NCBI GenBank assembly: GCA_014377145.1
Contig: JACMQE010000146.1
Coordinates: 1-42,293 of the forward strand
Reading direction: 5' to 3'
Source of the DNA: Glaciimonas sp.
GTDB taxonomy: Bacteria; Pseudomonadota; Gammaproteobacteria; Burkholderiales; Burkholderiaceae
Length of the DNA: 42,293 nt
The notes under the pieces are model-generated. The model was not told the DNA's origin, did no database searches, and saw only the letters and a list, made by a program, of their open reading frames with translations. This document shows, piece after piece, positions 29,846 to 38,739 of this stretch. The position numbers and the translations under genes were made by a program. Each line of letters starts with the position of its first letter. Position 1 is the first letter of the stretch.

Positions 29846-30644
29846 CGTTAAACAGACGCGTCAGCTCTAGGCCGGGCTCTGGCGCACGCATAAATGTTTC
29901 GCCTACCAAAAATGCGTGTACGTTGGCCTCACGCATGCGCTTTACATCATCCACTGTTTGGATACCGGATTCAGTGATCACCACTTTGTCTGGTGAAATG
30001 CTTGGTAGCAATATCAGCGTGTTATCCAGCGATGTTTCAAATGTCCATAGATTGCGATTGTTGATACCCAGCAATGCTGTTTTTAACTTGAGTGCAACGG
30101 TGAGTTCTTCGACGTTATGGACTTCTACTAGTACGCTCATGCCAAGTTCTAATGCGATTGCCTCCATATCTGTCATCAGGCCATGGTCTAACGCGGCAAC
30201 GATTAATAAAATAGCATCTGCTCCCCATTGACGCGCTTGATAAATTTGATATGGATCGATCATGAAGTCTTTGCGCAGCACGGGAAGTGTGCAGACGGCT
30301 CGGGCTTGTTGCATGTAGGCAAGCGAGCCTTGAAAGAATGTCTCATCGGTCAACACTGATAAACAGGCAGCACCGTGAGCAGCATATTTGACGGCGATAT
30401 CAGCAGGATGGAAATCGGCACGAATCACGCCTTTAGAGGGTGATGCCTTTTTTATTTCGGCGATGATGCCAGCGCGACCAGCAATAATTTTACTAAGTAA
30501 TGCAGCTTCAAAGTCACGTAGGTTATCTCTGGCCTCGACATTAGTTTCGACTTCGCGGCGCAGGCTGCCAAGACCTCGTTGTTTTTTTGCAGCGGCGATT
30601 TCATCGACTTTGACGTCGAGAATTTTATCCAAAATATCTGACAT
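29841..30644 (-). CDS. trpC: indole-3-glycerol phosphate synthase
   Basis: Converts carboxyphenylaminodeoxyribulose phosphate to indole-3-glycerol phosphate in tryptophan synthesis. The ATG at 30642-30644 ([16 protein letters not shown]) is preceded by AAAGGAA at good spacing, so the earlier in-frame ATG at 30674 is not used. Active-site blocks are present: [38 protein letters not shown] and ITESGI. It has 267 residues, the usual size, and is intact. The group II intron remnant abuts its 3' end. Confidence 0.95.
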   Translation of the reverse strand: MSDILDKILDVKVDEIAAAKKQRGLGSLRREVETNVEARDNLRDFEAALLSKIIAGRAGIIAEIKKASPSKGVIRADFHPADIAVKYAAHGAACLSVLTDETFFQGSLAYMQQARAVCTLPVLRKDFMIDPYQIYQARQWGADAILLIVAALDHGLMTDMEAIALELGMSVLVEVHNVEELTVALKLKTALLGINNRNLWTFETSLDNTLILLPSISPDKVVITESGIQTVDDVKRMREANVHAFLVGETFMRAPEPGLELTRLFND

Positions 30645-30704
30645 ATTGGTATTCCTTTCGTGTTCCTGTTGCATTCGTAAGTTTGCCCGCAGAACTGGTA
30701 CGAC

Positions 30705-31751
30705 CTATTTACTTCCTGTACTGGTACCAAGTGCTTGTGTGATTTTAATGAATTGTTCCAATTTAAGTCGTGCTGCTCCAGAGGCCATCACTTCGCGCGC
30801 TTTGATCAGGCCTTCAGCAATCGAGTTGGTAATGCCAGCAGCATATAGCGCAGTACCAGCGTTGAGTGCTACGATATCGCGGGCTGGACCCGGTAGGTCA
30901 TCGAGCGCTTCAAAAATCTTTCCTTTTGATTCGTGCGAATTGGCTACTTTTAGATTGCGGCTGGCAATCATTGGCATGCCGAAATCTTCCGGATGTATTT
31001 CGTATTCACGGATTTCGCCATTGATAAATTCACCGACCAGCGTTGCGGATCCAAGAGATACTTCATCCATGTTGTCGCGCCCCCATACCACCAGAGCACG
31101 TTGTGCGCCAAGCCGTTGCAGGACCCGCACTTGTATCCCCACCAGATCAGGATGAAATACGCCCATCAGAATGTTCGGTGCACCAGCAGGATTGGTGAGT
31201 GGTCCCAAAATATTAAAAATAGTACGCACTCCCAACTCTTTTCGTACCGGTGCAGCATATTTCATCGCCGCATGATGGTTGGGTGCGAACATAAAGCCGA
31301 TGCCAGTTTGGTCTATTGATTGAGAGATTTGTTCCGGGGTCAGATTGATGTTGGCTCCTAACGATTCCATTACATCGGCGCTTCCGGACGATGATGAAAC
31401 GCTGCGACCCCCGTGTTTTGCGATACGCGCACCTGCGGCCGCAGCCACGAACATGGTGGCGGTGGAAATATTGAAAGTCTGCGCACCGTCACCCCCAGTG
31501 CCGACGATATCCAGCAGGTTATCGGTATTGGTATTTGGAACGGGAGTGACAAATTCGCGCATAACTTGCGCCGCTGCGGCAATTTCGCCGATTGTTTCCT
31601 TTTTAACGCGCAAGCCCATTGTTAATGCCGCGATCATGACTGGCGACATTTCTCCTTTCATGATTTTGCGAAACAGGTACAACATCTCATCGTGGAAAAT
31701 TTCGCGATGCTCAATACAGCGCAAGAGCGCTTCTTGTTCAGTAATCGGCAT
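30705..31751 (-). CDS. trpD: anthranilate phosphoribosyltransferase
   Basis: Transfers phosphoribose from PRPP to anthranilate. The ATG at 31749-31751 ([16 protein letters not shown]) has AGAGGAA just before it and fits the family better than the open extension to 31805. The PRPP loop [16 protein letters not shown], and [29 protein letters not shown] and the C-terminal [11 protein letters not shown] are present. The lysine often seen in SSKSGSAD is a serine here; I cannot tell from memory whether close relatives share this. 348 residues, intact. Confidence 0.94.
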   Translation of the reverse strand: MPITEQEALLRCIEHREIFHDEMLYLFRKIMKGEMSPVMIAALTMGLRVKKETIGEIAAAAQVMREFVTPVPNTNTDNLLDIVGTGGDGAQTFNISTATMFVAAAAGARIAKHGGRSVSSSSGSADVMESLGANINLTPEQISQSIDQTGIGFMFAPNHHAAMKYAAPVRKELGVRTIFNILGPLTNPAGAPNILMGVFHPDLVGIQVRVLQRLGAQRALVVWGRDNMDEVSLGSATLVGEFINGEIREYEIHPEDFGMPMIASRNLKVANSHESKGKIFEALDDLPGPARDIVALNAGTALYAAGITNSIAEGLIKAREVMASGAARLKLEQFIKITQALGTSTGSK

Positions 31752-31912
31752 GGGTTCCTCTTGAAACTGTACGTTGGATGGGTTTTTGCAAGCCCCCTGT
31801 GCCATAGCATCTTGGTATCAACTATAAAATGGGTAGCGTTCTCTATATGTTTGACGTTAGTCAAATGCAGGACTAATGAAAACTGATGCAGACTAACGAT
31901 TTAGACGTACGA

Positions 31913-32476
31913 TTAACGCTGCAAAAAGTTTTTAAGCAACGCATGACCGTGTTCGGACAAAATAGATTCAGGGTGAAACTGCACGCCCTCCATATCCAGT
32001 GTCTTATGGCGTACGCTCATGATTTCGCCGTCATCGGTCCATGCAGTGATTTCCAGGCAATCCGGTAAAGAGGCACGTTCGATGGCTAGGGAATGGTAGC
32101 GAATGGCATTGAAAGGATTAGATAAATCTTTGAATACGCCGACGCCAGTGTGATGAATGGGGGAAGTTTTGCCATGCATTACCTGCTGCGCACGTAAGAT
32201 TTTTCCACCAAAGGCTTCGCCAATTGCCTGATGTCCGAGACAGACCCCAAGGATTGGCAGCGTACCTCCTAACTTTTGTAGCAGCTCTACGCAGATACCG
32301 GCTTCTTTCGGACTACACGGGCCGGGTGATATACAAATGCGTGCTGGATTAAGCACAGCAATTTCGTCGAACGTGATTTGATCGTTGCGAAAAGTCCGCA
32401 CATCTTCGCCTAGTTCACCGAAGTATTGCACTAGATTGTAGGTGAAAGAATCATAGTTATCAATCATCAGTAGCAT
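31913..32476 (-). CDS. trpG: anthranilate synthase glutaminase subunit
   Basis: Supplies ammonia from glutamine to TrpE. Class I glutamine amidotransferase with the nucleophile cysteine in [16 protein letters not shown] and the histidine-glutamate pair in [14 protein letters not shown]. The ATG at 32474-32476 ([19 protein letters not shown]) is chosen; the frame stays open upstream to 32587 into prophage-flank sequence. No clear ribosome site is seen. 187 residues, intact. In relatives trpE lies directly upstream; here about 7 kb of prophage remnant separates them, so trpGDC needs its own promoter. Confidence 0.95.
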   Translation of the reverse strand: MLLMIDNYDSFTYNLVQYFGELGEDVRTFRNDQITFDEIAVLNPARICISPGPCSPKEAGICVELLQKLGGTLPILGVCLGHQAIGEAFGGKILRAQQVMHGKTSPIHHTGVGVFKDLSNPFNAIRYHSLAIERASLPDCLEITAWTDDGEIMSVRHKTLDMEGVQFHPESILSEHGHALLKNFLQR

Positions 32477-32591
32477 ATTTGTTCTAACCCATTGATTTTG
32501 TTGGGAGATACTGCACTCAATATTGATTCTCGTCCGGTATGTTGTCCGGTTATTTCGACGCTGGCACAAGAATTTCGCGGGCGGCATTAGT

Positions 32592-32888
32592 TTATACTGC
32601 TTGCTGAGACTCTTCCAGCAACACTTCAGGATGACGTAAAGCTATATTCAATAATGTTCTAGCTGCACCTGATGGAATACGACGGCCTTGCTCCCATTCC
32701 TGCAAGGTACGCACCGAAACACCCATCAAGCTGGCGAATTGCGATTGCGACAAGCCCGATTGTATACGCGCTTTGGCAATCGCCGAGACGGCAATAACAT
32801 TGGAGCAAGCGGTCTTCACTGTTTTCATCGGCTGCACCGATTGAAGTAAATCGGCTTGGAATTGCGCTAATTCTTTATCGATGATCAA
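32592..32888 (-). CDS. higA: HigA/NadS-type antitoxin (XRE helix-turn-helix)
   Basis: Antitoxin and autorepressor of a HigBA pair, 98 residues. It starts with TTG at 32886-32888, overlapping the 3' end of the toxin gene. The helix-turn-helix reads [20 protein letters not shown] and continues [17 protein letters not shown], typical of the family. The frame is intact although its toxin gene is dead. It is the last gene of the prophage block before trpG. Confidence 0.85.
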   Translation of the reverse strand: MIIDKELAQFQADLLQSVQPMKTVKTACSNVIAVSAIAKARIQSGLSQSQFASLMGVSVRTLQEWEQGRRIPSGAARTLLNIALRHPEVLLEESQQAV

Positions 32889-33188
32889 TTTCTTCTCTCA
32901 GTTTATTCAAAAATTTCGTCGGTAAATCATCAAATTTTGTTTTTATATAAACAATAATTAATCAAACACGGCCATCATCAAGCATGTTGCAATAGATGAC
33001 ACGAGCACCGCCACGCTTTCCTCTGCTAGAATTAGACCGCGCACCTTGCGCATACCGCTCGTGTCGGGGATGACATCGCCAGAAAGTGGGTTCTCGGCAA
33101 TCCAATTAATGAAAGCAACGCGCTCATCCTCAGACCATAATTCGCTACCATAGCGTTGAAAAATTTCGGTTTTTGAGATGGTATATAT
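32875..33188 (-). pseudogene. higB: HigB-type mRNA interferase toxin, broken
   Basis: RelE/HigB-family toxin that would cleave mRNA at the ribosome. The expected start codon is ATA (33186-33188), followed by YTISKTEIFQRYGSELWSED and NPLSGDVIPDTSGMRKVR. One base is missing in the next tryptophan codon, shifting the frame to SNSSRGKRGGARVIYCNML. A TGA then replaces a second tryptophan in GRVWLIIVY. The C-terminus [17 protein letters not shown] is readable and its stop lies inside higA. Three separate lesions. Confidence 0.85.
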
Positions 33189-33329
33189 GTATCTAAATAC
33201 ACGTCAATGACGTACTTATTGCAACTATTTTGAATATGCTTTGGTCTTACTGCCATGCTGAGTATTTGAAAGAACCGCGACAGGTTATGCAAGCGAGGGC
33301 AAACTGGCGCAATGAAATTGTCGAGAAAA

Positions 33330-33558
33330 TCATAAAAGCCGCGATTGCGCCCAAGCAGCTGAATAGAGTGCTGCGATACTGCGCTTCTCAATCCCTTGGC
33401 TTATCCAATTTTGAACTTCTGACTCAACCCAGCTAGATAGGCGACCCAGCTTGACTTGACGTGGAAATACGCCCTCTTTGATTTTCCATAAATGGCTGTT
33501 TTATCAAGGCCACCATTTTTGTAATTCTGTCTGGCAACTGAATAAATCACTGATTCAT
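33330..33558 (-). pseudogene. AlpA-family phage regulator, broken
   Basis: Small helix-turn-helix regulator found in prophages. It starts MNQ at 33556-33558 and then has an in-frame TGA before FIQLPDRITK. A frameshift leads to GLDKTAIYGK, and another to IKEGVFPRQVKLGRLSSWVE and SEVQNWISQGIEKRSIAAL. Stop at 33330-33332. The pattern K-x-G-x-FP-x-QVKLG is diagnostic of AlpA. Confidence 0.8.
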
Positions 33559-33714
33559 TTGTACAGCTCCTTTTCTTGTAAATGCGCCGGCGGTAATGGC
33601 ACCAATATGAAATTTTTCTCCTGATTGCCAATCGCAACCATCGCATGTAGCTCGCCATTATTAATATCGCGACTATCACCCCAGTTTGACGACCGTAGTT
33701 GCTCTCAAAATCGA

Positions 33715-33915
33715 CTACGGCACCGATGTCGGATAATCAGGCGCGTAAACACCACTGGCCACATCATTGAGGTGGGGCGTTTTGTAGTGCGCCGTCGGGC
33801 GTACAAATAACAGCATGTGCCAGTGGGGCGTCGCATCGTGATGCGGCTCCGCAATACGGAACCCGTACAATCCTATCCCGCGCCGCGCCATTGTCGATCG
33901 GAAGCGTCCCGTCAC
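33715..33915 (-). pseudogene. phage replication protein A (HUH endonuclease) fragment
   Basis: A 66-codon piece resembling P2 gpA, the rolling-circle replication initiator. It reads [20 protein letters not shown] then LLFVRP; the HWH is the metal-binding HUH motif. The catalytic tyrosine part and everything downstream are missing. In P2 gene A is far from the J-I-H genes, so its position next to the baseplate remnants shows a large deletion. Confidence 0.7.
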
Positions 33916-34019
33916 TTTTCACAGATATGCATTTGCTTCACGTGATGTCGCCCCGCTAAAATGCGGGTTCGGCTTGCCGCTATATAACGTCGCATGGAAT
34001 TGTGATGGACACGTCCAAG

Positions 34020-34861
34020 TCACACAAACAAGCCTTCATCCCCTAATTCTTTCGCTATCGTCTCGAAACCATTCAACCGCAACATTAATTCTCCTTGTCG
34101 TATCGCTTTATTCGCCGTCGTCGTACCAGCCAGTTCAGCCGGTGACGTATTGTTGAAGACATTTTTGCGCTTCCAGAATGACGATCGAAGCATCCGATCC
34201 GGGGAAGGTAAAGAGTTTGGCGACGACTTGGTAGGGAATGATTTCAGCGGCCTGAACTTGCACATAATCGGTCAGTGGCCGCACGTTATCGGCTTCCAGA
34301 CGCGCTTTGATGATGGCGATTCATTCTGGGGATGTGATGCCATATTCTTCTCGTGAAAGTATCGTAACGACGACCACACCGATTGATGGACTGGTGGCCG
34401 AGGCGTCCAGCACGTGAGCATCGACACCAAGCGCGTGGAAGATGTACGCACCTTCTGGACCGGGGATGGAGGAACCGTGCGGGGCCAGTTGAATTCGTGT
34501 ACGAAAATCGGCATTCGACTCCATAGACAAACACGACGTCAACTCCCTTGTCGGGATCGGCGGGTGTGATTTGCAAACGCAGTATGTCCGTCAATGCGCC
34601 GAGGTGATCGAGATCGTTATCCATCGCATACGCCAGCACACCCCACGCGCGCCTTCGTTGACGCATTGGTGGATGTGCAATTCACGGTAGGCAGTGACCT
34701 GCAAAATCTTCATCGCCGGGTCGAATTCCAACAAGCCGTCGAAGGCCGGATCGCTTACGATCAGGTCGGCTAATTGCTCGGCGAGGATCGTCTCGAAGTC
34801 GAGCGCTTCAATAATATTGGGGGACCGGCAAACGCGACAAGTCGATTGCAGAGTTACTCAT
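34020..34861 (-). pseudogene. phage baseplate protein J, broken
   Basis: P2 gpJ-like baseplate wedge protein. The ATG at 34859-34861 overlaps the stop of the W gene. Text: NSAIDLSRLPVPQ, then in a second frame QLADLIVSDPAFDGLLEFDP, then ARGVLAYAMDNDLDHLGALT with DILRLQITPADPDKG. This is followed by ADFRTRIQLAPHGSSIPGPE and IFHALGVDAHVLDASATSPS, and KARLEADNVRPLTDYVQVQA. At least four frameshifts or stops. The C-terminal part fades near 34130. Confidence 0.8.
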
Positions 34862-35202
34862 AACTGCGCTCCCTGACCGGCTGGCAAGGCACTTTTTACG
34901 CTTTATTCGTCGGCGATGCCGTCCAGAATCAAGGTCGCTTTGCCTTATTGATCGCTCTCTAATTAGAAGCTGATGAGTTTGATACGCGGCTCCCACAATC
35001 GCACAGCTTGGGCAGTGGCAGCCTAGATGCGCAAGGTGGTTGCCCCGTTTAAGGGCTGATCAATCAGCTCCGAGACTTCGGAATCATATTCACGGCGCAT
35101 GATGCGTGAACCGATTGGCGTGTTGAGAATGTCGGCTAACGACTGGCGGATATGGGCGAGGCCAGATAAGGCACGTCCGGTTCTACGGTGGATGCCGGTC
35201 AA
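34858..35202 (-). pseudogene. phage baseplate protein W with four in-frame stops
   Basis: P2 gpW-like (T4 gp25-like) baseplate protein. From a TTG start at 35200-35202 (LTGIHRRTGRALSGLAHIRQ) the single frame runs 115 codons to a TGA that overlaps the J start. Family text: MRREYDSEVSELIDQPLNGA. Four premature stops lie in this one frame: a TAG after TTLRI, then TAA after LISF, TAA after ESDQ and TAA after IADE. No frameshift is needed. Confidence 0.85.
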
Positions 35203-35220
35203 TGCGGGCCGCCTGACATA

Positions 35221-35849
35221 TCACTGCTTGATGCCACCCTGCGCATGGTTCGCTAGGCTGATGCCATTGGCGACGACATCGTCGCTTGCCTCTACTTGTC
35301 GTTGATGACCGCTGCCGCACCACCGTCTGCTCCGGCAGTCACGGCCATGCCGCCGTTGAGACTACTCAAACCGGTTACGGTGAGATTTTTTAAAACGTTC
35401 AGATTGCCGGTGCAAATCGTATCTTCCGCATTGGAAGTCACCTTGCCGGGCAACGCACTTATGCTGGTGCCGTCCGGTAGCGTCGCCGTTAATGTGGGGG
35501 CGTCGCTGTCGTATTAAACCACTGCTCCATCAGGATAGCGCGTGGTGTGATGGGCTGGATTGGTCGATGGTGGCGCAAATTGATCGGAATATACGGCAAG
35601 AAAAATGACGCCGTTATCGAAGTCACCTTCCGGGGAGAGTAAAATGATTTGTTCGCCTAACGACAGCGGCCACCAAGTTTGCGTATTGCCGACACGGGTA
35701 GCCACCCACGATCGCCAGTTAGTCAGATTGTTGCCAACCTGCACCCGCACACGTTTAGCTTCATGATCGATCTCGGCAATGGTGCCAAGGCTGATCAGGT
35801 TCAGGAGAAAACGGAGTAATTCGGCGATGTCGGCAGTCATATGATGCAT
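35221..35849 (-). pseudogene. phage baseplate assembly protein V, broken
   Basis: P2 gpV-like spike base. The first 111 codons are open from 35849 (MTADIAELLRFLLNLI, the Met at 35840 being likelier; QVGNNLTNWRSWVATRVGNT, then LSLGEQIILLSPEGDFDNG). A TAA at 35514-35516 then interrupts before YDSDAPTLTATLPDGTSISA. A later frameshift gives EASDDVVANGISLANHAQGG, ending at the TGA 35221-35223. Confidence 0.82.
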
Positions 35850-36093
35850 GTTGCCGGGTTACTAAGGCCAGCGCATTGAGCGCAGGGTTGATAAGCGGCT
35901 TATTGACTCTGTGGCTTGTCCACCATGTACGTGCGCGTGAGAAAGTACGCTTTAGACGCCGCGACGTAGACAATGCTTGAACATTGACCACGCTGCCGTA
36001 CCGACAGAAGTACTACAAGTAAAGCCAAGGTCGCGCACCTATGCATAGGCTCCTGGCCAGCAAGGAATTGGAATTGCCAATTGTGGGGCATCG
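35850..36093. other. unassigned stretch upstream of V remnant
   Basis: Short frames on both strands carry no recognisable family text. It presumably holds junk between the V gene and the BrnTA cassette. Confidence 0.4.
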
Positions 36094-36367
36094 CTACGGC
36101 GGGTAGGTTATTTGTATAGCTTGCTGATTACCGGTGCAGGGATGTTCAGTAATAAACTGACGCAAGGCAGCGTTGACACGATTCTGCCAGCCTTTGCCAT
36201 TGGCCTTGAAAGCATCCAGCAGATCCGCATCCAGACGAATCGCTGTGATAACTTTGGTTTCTTCAACTTTCGGGCGACCACGACTCTGGATCAGCGGCGA
36301 TACCGGCATTAATGGCTAGCGCTTCATCATCGGTCGGAATGATGGTTCCTGGTTTAAGTTTCGGCAT
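36094..36367 (-). pseudogene. brnA: BrnA-type antitoxin, broken
   Basis: Ribbon-helix-helix antitoxin partner of BrnT. It starts at ATG 36365-36367 with PKLKPGTIIPTDDEALAINA and GIAADPES. A deletion with frameshift removes the middle, and the DNA-binding part continues in the next frame (SRGRPKVEETKVITAIRLDA, DLLDAFKANGKGWQNRVNAA). That second frame has its own ATG at 36307-36309 and is open for 71 codons, so a truncated DNA-binding product could still be made. Confidence 0.75.
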
Positions 36368-36620
36368 AATTTTTCACCTCTCTTGGATCGGCACGGCGCA
36401 GGCTGATAACCCGGACAGTGTCGGCGTGAAGGTAATACACCATGACATGCAGCCGATTACCGATATAGCTAGTTGCCTGAAAGCGCCGTTCGGCATATTG
36501 CTGGCGCGTGTCTTCGCGTATTACAACACCTTCCTATTCAAAATTCTCGGCGTCCACCAACGATAAGCCATGTTTTTCAGTATTACTTTCATCTTTGGCT
36601 AGATCGAATTCGTAGTTCAT
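36354..36620 (-). pseudogene. brnT: BrnT-type ribonuclease toxin with one nonsense codon
   Basis: RelE-fold toxin of the BrnTA module. The ATG at 36618-36620 starts an 89-codon frame: MNYEFDLAKDESNTEKHGLS then LVDAENFE. A TAG at 36534-36536 then replaces the tryptophan of the family FEWE motif, and the frame continues VVIREDTRQQYAERRFQATS and VRVISLRRADPREVKNYAET. Everything except that one codon appears intact. It overlaps brnA at its end. Confidence 0.88.
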
Positions 36621-36628
36621 CTTGAGTA

Positions 36629-36673
36629 TTGTATAAACAGGAATTGCTAGGTCAAGAGTTTTTGTTTATACAA
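36629..36673 (-). promoter_or_regulatory. brnTA promoter with palindromic operator arms
   Basis: On the minus strand TTGACC, a 16-base spacer and TACAAT lie just before brnT. Perfect 11-bp inverted repeats (TTGTATAAACA at 36629-36639 and TGTTTATACAA at 36663-36673, plus strand) bracket the promoter. One arm overlaps the -10. BrnA is known to repress its own operon, so these are likely its operator. Confidence 0.65.
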
Positions 36674-36706
36674 AAATTTTAATTAAAATTATCCTGGTCA
36701 TAACGA

Positions 36707-36845
36707 CTAAAATAAGCTTAAATGCCGCAGCAGCGAATCTCGAATCAGCTCCCGATCTAATGCACTCAACCCTAACAAAGGACGAGCTGGATAATGATAT
36801 TCCGGCTCTTTTCTTTATATACGATCGGTTAATTTCTCCTAATTT
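36707..36845 (-). pseudogene. second copy of the 3' end of phage gene S
   Basis: Encodes YHYPARPLLGLSALDRELIR and DSLLRHLSLF to a TAG at 36707-36709. It corresponds to the end of the S gene at 37769-38261 (ALDRELIRDSLLRYL) and is roughly 80 percent identical to it in DNA by eye. Only the last 35-45 codons are present. Confidence 0.7.
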
Positions 36846-36898
36846 GTTTTGATGTTGATCGGAAACTAGCATCCTGTCATTCGACATATTGCATAATT

Positions 36899-36979
36899 AT
36901 GCAGAAAACGCAAAAAACTAGCTTGCACGATATTCGTCTGGCACAAGACAGATTTAAAGAAATTAAGAGGTCAAAATGA
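36899..36979 (+). pseudogene. Gp49/RelE-like toxin, C-terminal fragment
   Basis: A 27-codon piece reading QKTQKTSLHDIRLAQDRFKE that resembles the C-terminus of phage Gp49-like HigB toxins. Its TGA overlaps the ATG of the next gene (ATGA), the usual coupling with the antitoxin. The rest of the toxin is missing where it meets the S gene fragment. Assignment rests on this short stretch and on context. Confidence 0.5.
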
Positions 36980-37287
36980 ATACTAACGCACACAAAGTAC
37001 AGTACATTACACCTAAGGGGTGCAGTGTATTCTATGATCTATTTCCCTAAGACGAGGCGGCGGAATTAGAAATTCGCTCCTTGTTGTTGATGGGGCTGAG
37101 TAGCTGGTTGCGGAACTGCGGCATGACGCAAAGCGCAGCGGCCAAGGTGCTGGGCATTACACAGGCGCGTGTTTCTGAAATCAAGAATGGTAAGATTAAC
37201 CAGTTCAGTCTTGACCTGCTGGTCAGGCTGGTCTCGCGTGTCGGACTTCGCCCTCAGACGAAGTTGAAAATGGCAGAGGCCGCTTAG
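36976..37287 (+). pseudogene. XRE-family antitoxin with one nonsense codon
   Basis: Begins ATG at 36976 (MNTNAHKVQYITPKGCSVFY DLFP split by a TAA at 37048-37050). It then continues in the same frame DEAAELEIRSLLLMGLSSWL and through a helix-turn-helix (MTQSAAAKVLGITQARVSEI, KNGKINQFSLDLLVRL). 104 codons in all. A shorter product from the in-frame ATG at 37090 or the TTG at 37081 could keep the DNA-binding domain. Confidence 0.7.
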
Positions 37288-37295
37288 GAGGAGTG

Positions 37296-37490
37296 ATGAA
37301 GCTGACTAATAAGGCACTCATGGAGCGGGACACTAAACGCGATATTGGTACTAAACTTTTGCAAGCGGCGCAAGAATTACGTAGGGGAAAATGGGCGCGT
37401 AAAACGACATTTGAAGTGATGCCGGATGGTGGTGTGCTACGCCTTATGGTGCGCTCGGATGGCAATATTGAAAAAGATGAATTACTGTGA
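37296..37490 (+). CDS. small protein of unknown function in the antitoxin cluster
   Basis: 64 residues, ATG at 37296 preceded by AGGAGG. The N-terminus (KLTNKALMERDTKRDIGTKL) resembles the leader seen on some XRE antitoxins. The C-terminus (TFEVMPDGGVLRLMVRSDGN) does not match anything I recognise. Its TGA overlaps a GTG that starts the next gene. Open and well placed for translation. Confidence 0.6.
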   Translation: MKLTNKALMERDTKRDIGTKLLQAAQELRRGKWARKTTFEVMPDGGVLRLMVRSDGNIEKDELL

Positions 37491-37772
37491 AAACGACCGA
37501 ACTACGTAAACGGGATTCTGCCCAGCACCTACAAACGCAAGAGAATGTTGTGGCTTATCTCATGCTTGTCTGGAAGACGGTGTCCCGCATTAGTGGCTAA
37601 AGCGCTAGACGATATCATCTATGCGCGTGCGATGGCACAACTAGCTTTTGACACCGGACTGGAAATAAACAGTTTCCGCAAGGCGCTATCTGACGAGGAT
37701 AATCCTGAACTAGATACTGTCCTAAAAGTAGTCAAAGCGCTGGGCTTGAAGTTACATGCCTGGGCTGCTTAG
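37487..37772 (+). pseudogene. addiction-module antidote protein (HI1420-like), frameshifted
   Basis: DNA-binding prophage antitoxin. It starts GTG at 37487 (KTTELRKRDSAQHLQTQENV) and two small frameshifts near 37558 and 37590 follow. The rest is ALDDIIYARAMAQLAFDTGL, EINSFRKALSDEDNPELDTV and LKVVKALGLKLHAWAA to a TAG at 37770-37772. It converges with the S gene, their stops overlapping by three bases. No matching toxin is adjacent. Confidence 0.75.
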
Positions 37773-38261
37773 CTCTGTGTTAAATACCGTAGCAGCGAAT
37801 CCCGGATCAGCTCCCGATCCAATGCACTAAACTCTAGCAGTCCCCGGGCCGGATAGGTATATTTCCTGTCCTCTCTTCGATACCCGGTCGCTCAGTCCCT
37901 CCTGATACACCCACGCAATCCGCGCCACTCTTCCAAAAAATCCGACCGATAGTTGAATGGCGTCCGGCCTGATCTTCAGGTTGGCCGCCGTGCGTAGCTT
38001 GCTGAATATGGTGGCTTTTTGGCGTTTGATGCGGCCTTGTTTGCCTTGGTGTTTTTTGCGCTGTTTGGGTGCGGTGTAGGTGTACCGTCCGGATTGTACT
38101 GAATGGCGATGCGTTGGGCCCGAATACGGCGCAGGTCGCGCTACCTTCCGATTGAAGCTCAGACGTTGGTATGGCGTGAGTTTGGCGATTAGCGTTCCGG
38201 CCCATTCTTTTAACGATGAGAGGTCGTTGCTCAGGCTGATGTGGCGCTGGGTTTGGTCCAT
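37769..38261 (-). pseudogene. phage tail completion protein S, frameshifted
   Basis: P2 gpS-like tail completion protein. From 38261: SLSNDLSSLKEWAGTLIAKL, later KKHQGKQGRIKRQKATIFSK and QLSVGFFGRVARIAWVYQEG. It is then out of frame near 37860, with the true end (YPARGLLEFSALDRELIRDS) in another frame to the TAA at 37769-37771. The middle (SFNRKVARPAPYSGPTHRHS) also looks frame-shifted relative to the family. It overlaps R by about 30 bases. Confidence 0.82.
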
Positions 38262-38737
38262 TCGGCGAGGAGGTTGTCGCCTTTGTACAGGGTCCAGAAT
38301 GGATCGGCATAGTCTGGGGTTGGATGTGGCTCGGGGCGGTTTTTGATATGTAGACGGCCTTGTTCTGCTTGGGTGACGATGATGCGTTCGGTGAAGTCGA
38401 TGACCAGCGAGAGGTCAGCATTTTCGTGATTATTGAAATCGAATTCGAAGCGGATGCTGGTTTTATGGTGCTCGGGGTTGTTGAGTAAATCGCTTTGATG
38501 GACGGCAATCCAGGCTAGCAACATGACCATGAGGGCGTCTGTGTTGCCAATGTAGTCGGTGATGATGTTGTTTGTAGCGGTTTCAAACGAGAGCGAACCA
38601 GTGCTGAAAGCGACGATCTGGTCTTCATCGATGAATACATGGAGTTTTTCGGGATTTTGTTGTAGGTTGGGATTCGCTGCGGCTAGGTGCACTCTATAAG
38701 GCTGTCTGGTTTTTTGCACGAGCTTGATCGGTCGCAT
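38231..38737 (-). CDS. phage tail completion protein R
   Basis: P2 gpR-like tail completion protein of 168 residues with no lesion, alone among its neighbours. Text: VHLAAANPNLQQNPEKLHVF, IDEDQIVAFSTGSLSFETAT and GNTDALMVMLLAWIAVHQSD, matching the family layout and size. The N-terminal few residues (MRPIKLVQKTRQP) may derive from the junction with M. With no working phage around it, the intact frame may simply be chance survival. Confidence 0.82.
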   Translation of the reverse strand: MRPIKLVQKTRQPYRVHLAAANPNLQQNPEKLHVFIDEDQIVAFSTGSLSFETATNNIITDYIGNTDALMVMLLAWIAVHQSDLLNNPEHHKTSIRFEFDFNNHENADLSLVIDFTERIIVTQAEQGRLHIKNRPEPHPTPDYADPFWTLYKGDNLLAEWTKPSATSA

Positions 38738-38739
38738 CT

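Noticed and set aside
30388..31155. 255-codon plus-strand ORF opposite trpC and trpD
   Set aside because: Shadow of two well-supported genes; serine- and arginine-rich composition typical of antisense frames and no recognisable domain.
32477..32591. Phage attachment site next to trpG
   Set aside because: I compared this flank with 39571-39691 and saw no convincing direct repeat; only a short local repeat (ACCGGAC twice) is present.
34858..35202. Stop-codon recoding in the phage W gene
   Set aside because: Intact genes in the window end with TAA, TAG and TGA, and prfA is intact; neighbouring phage genes carry frameshifts that recoding cannot explain.
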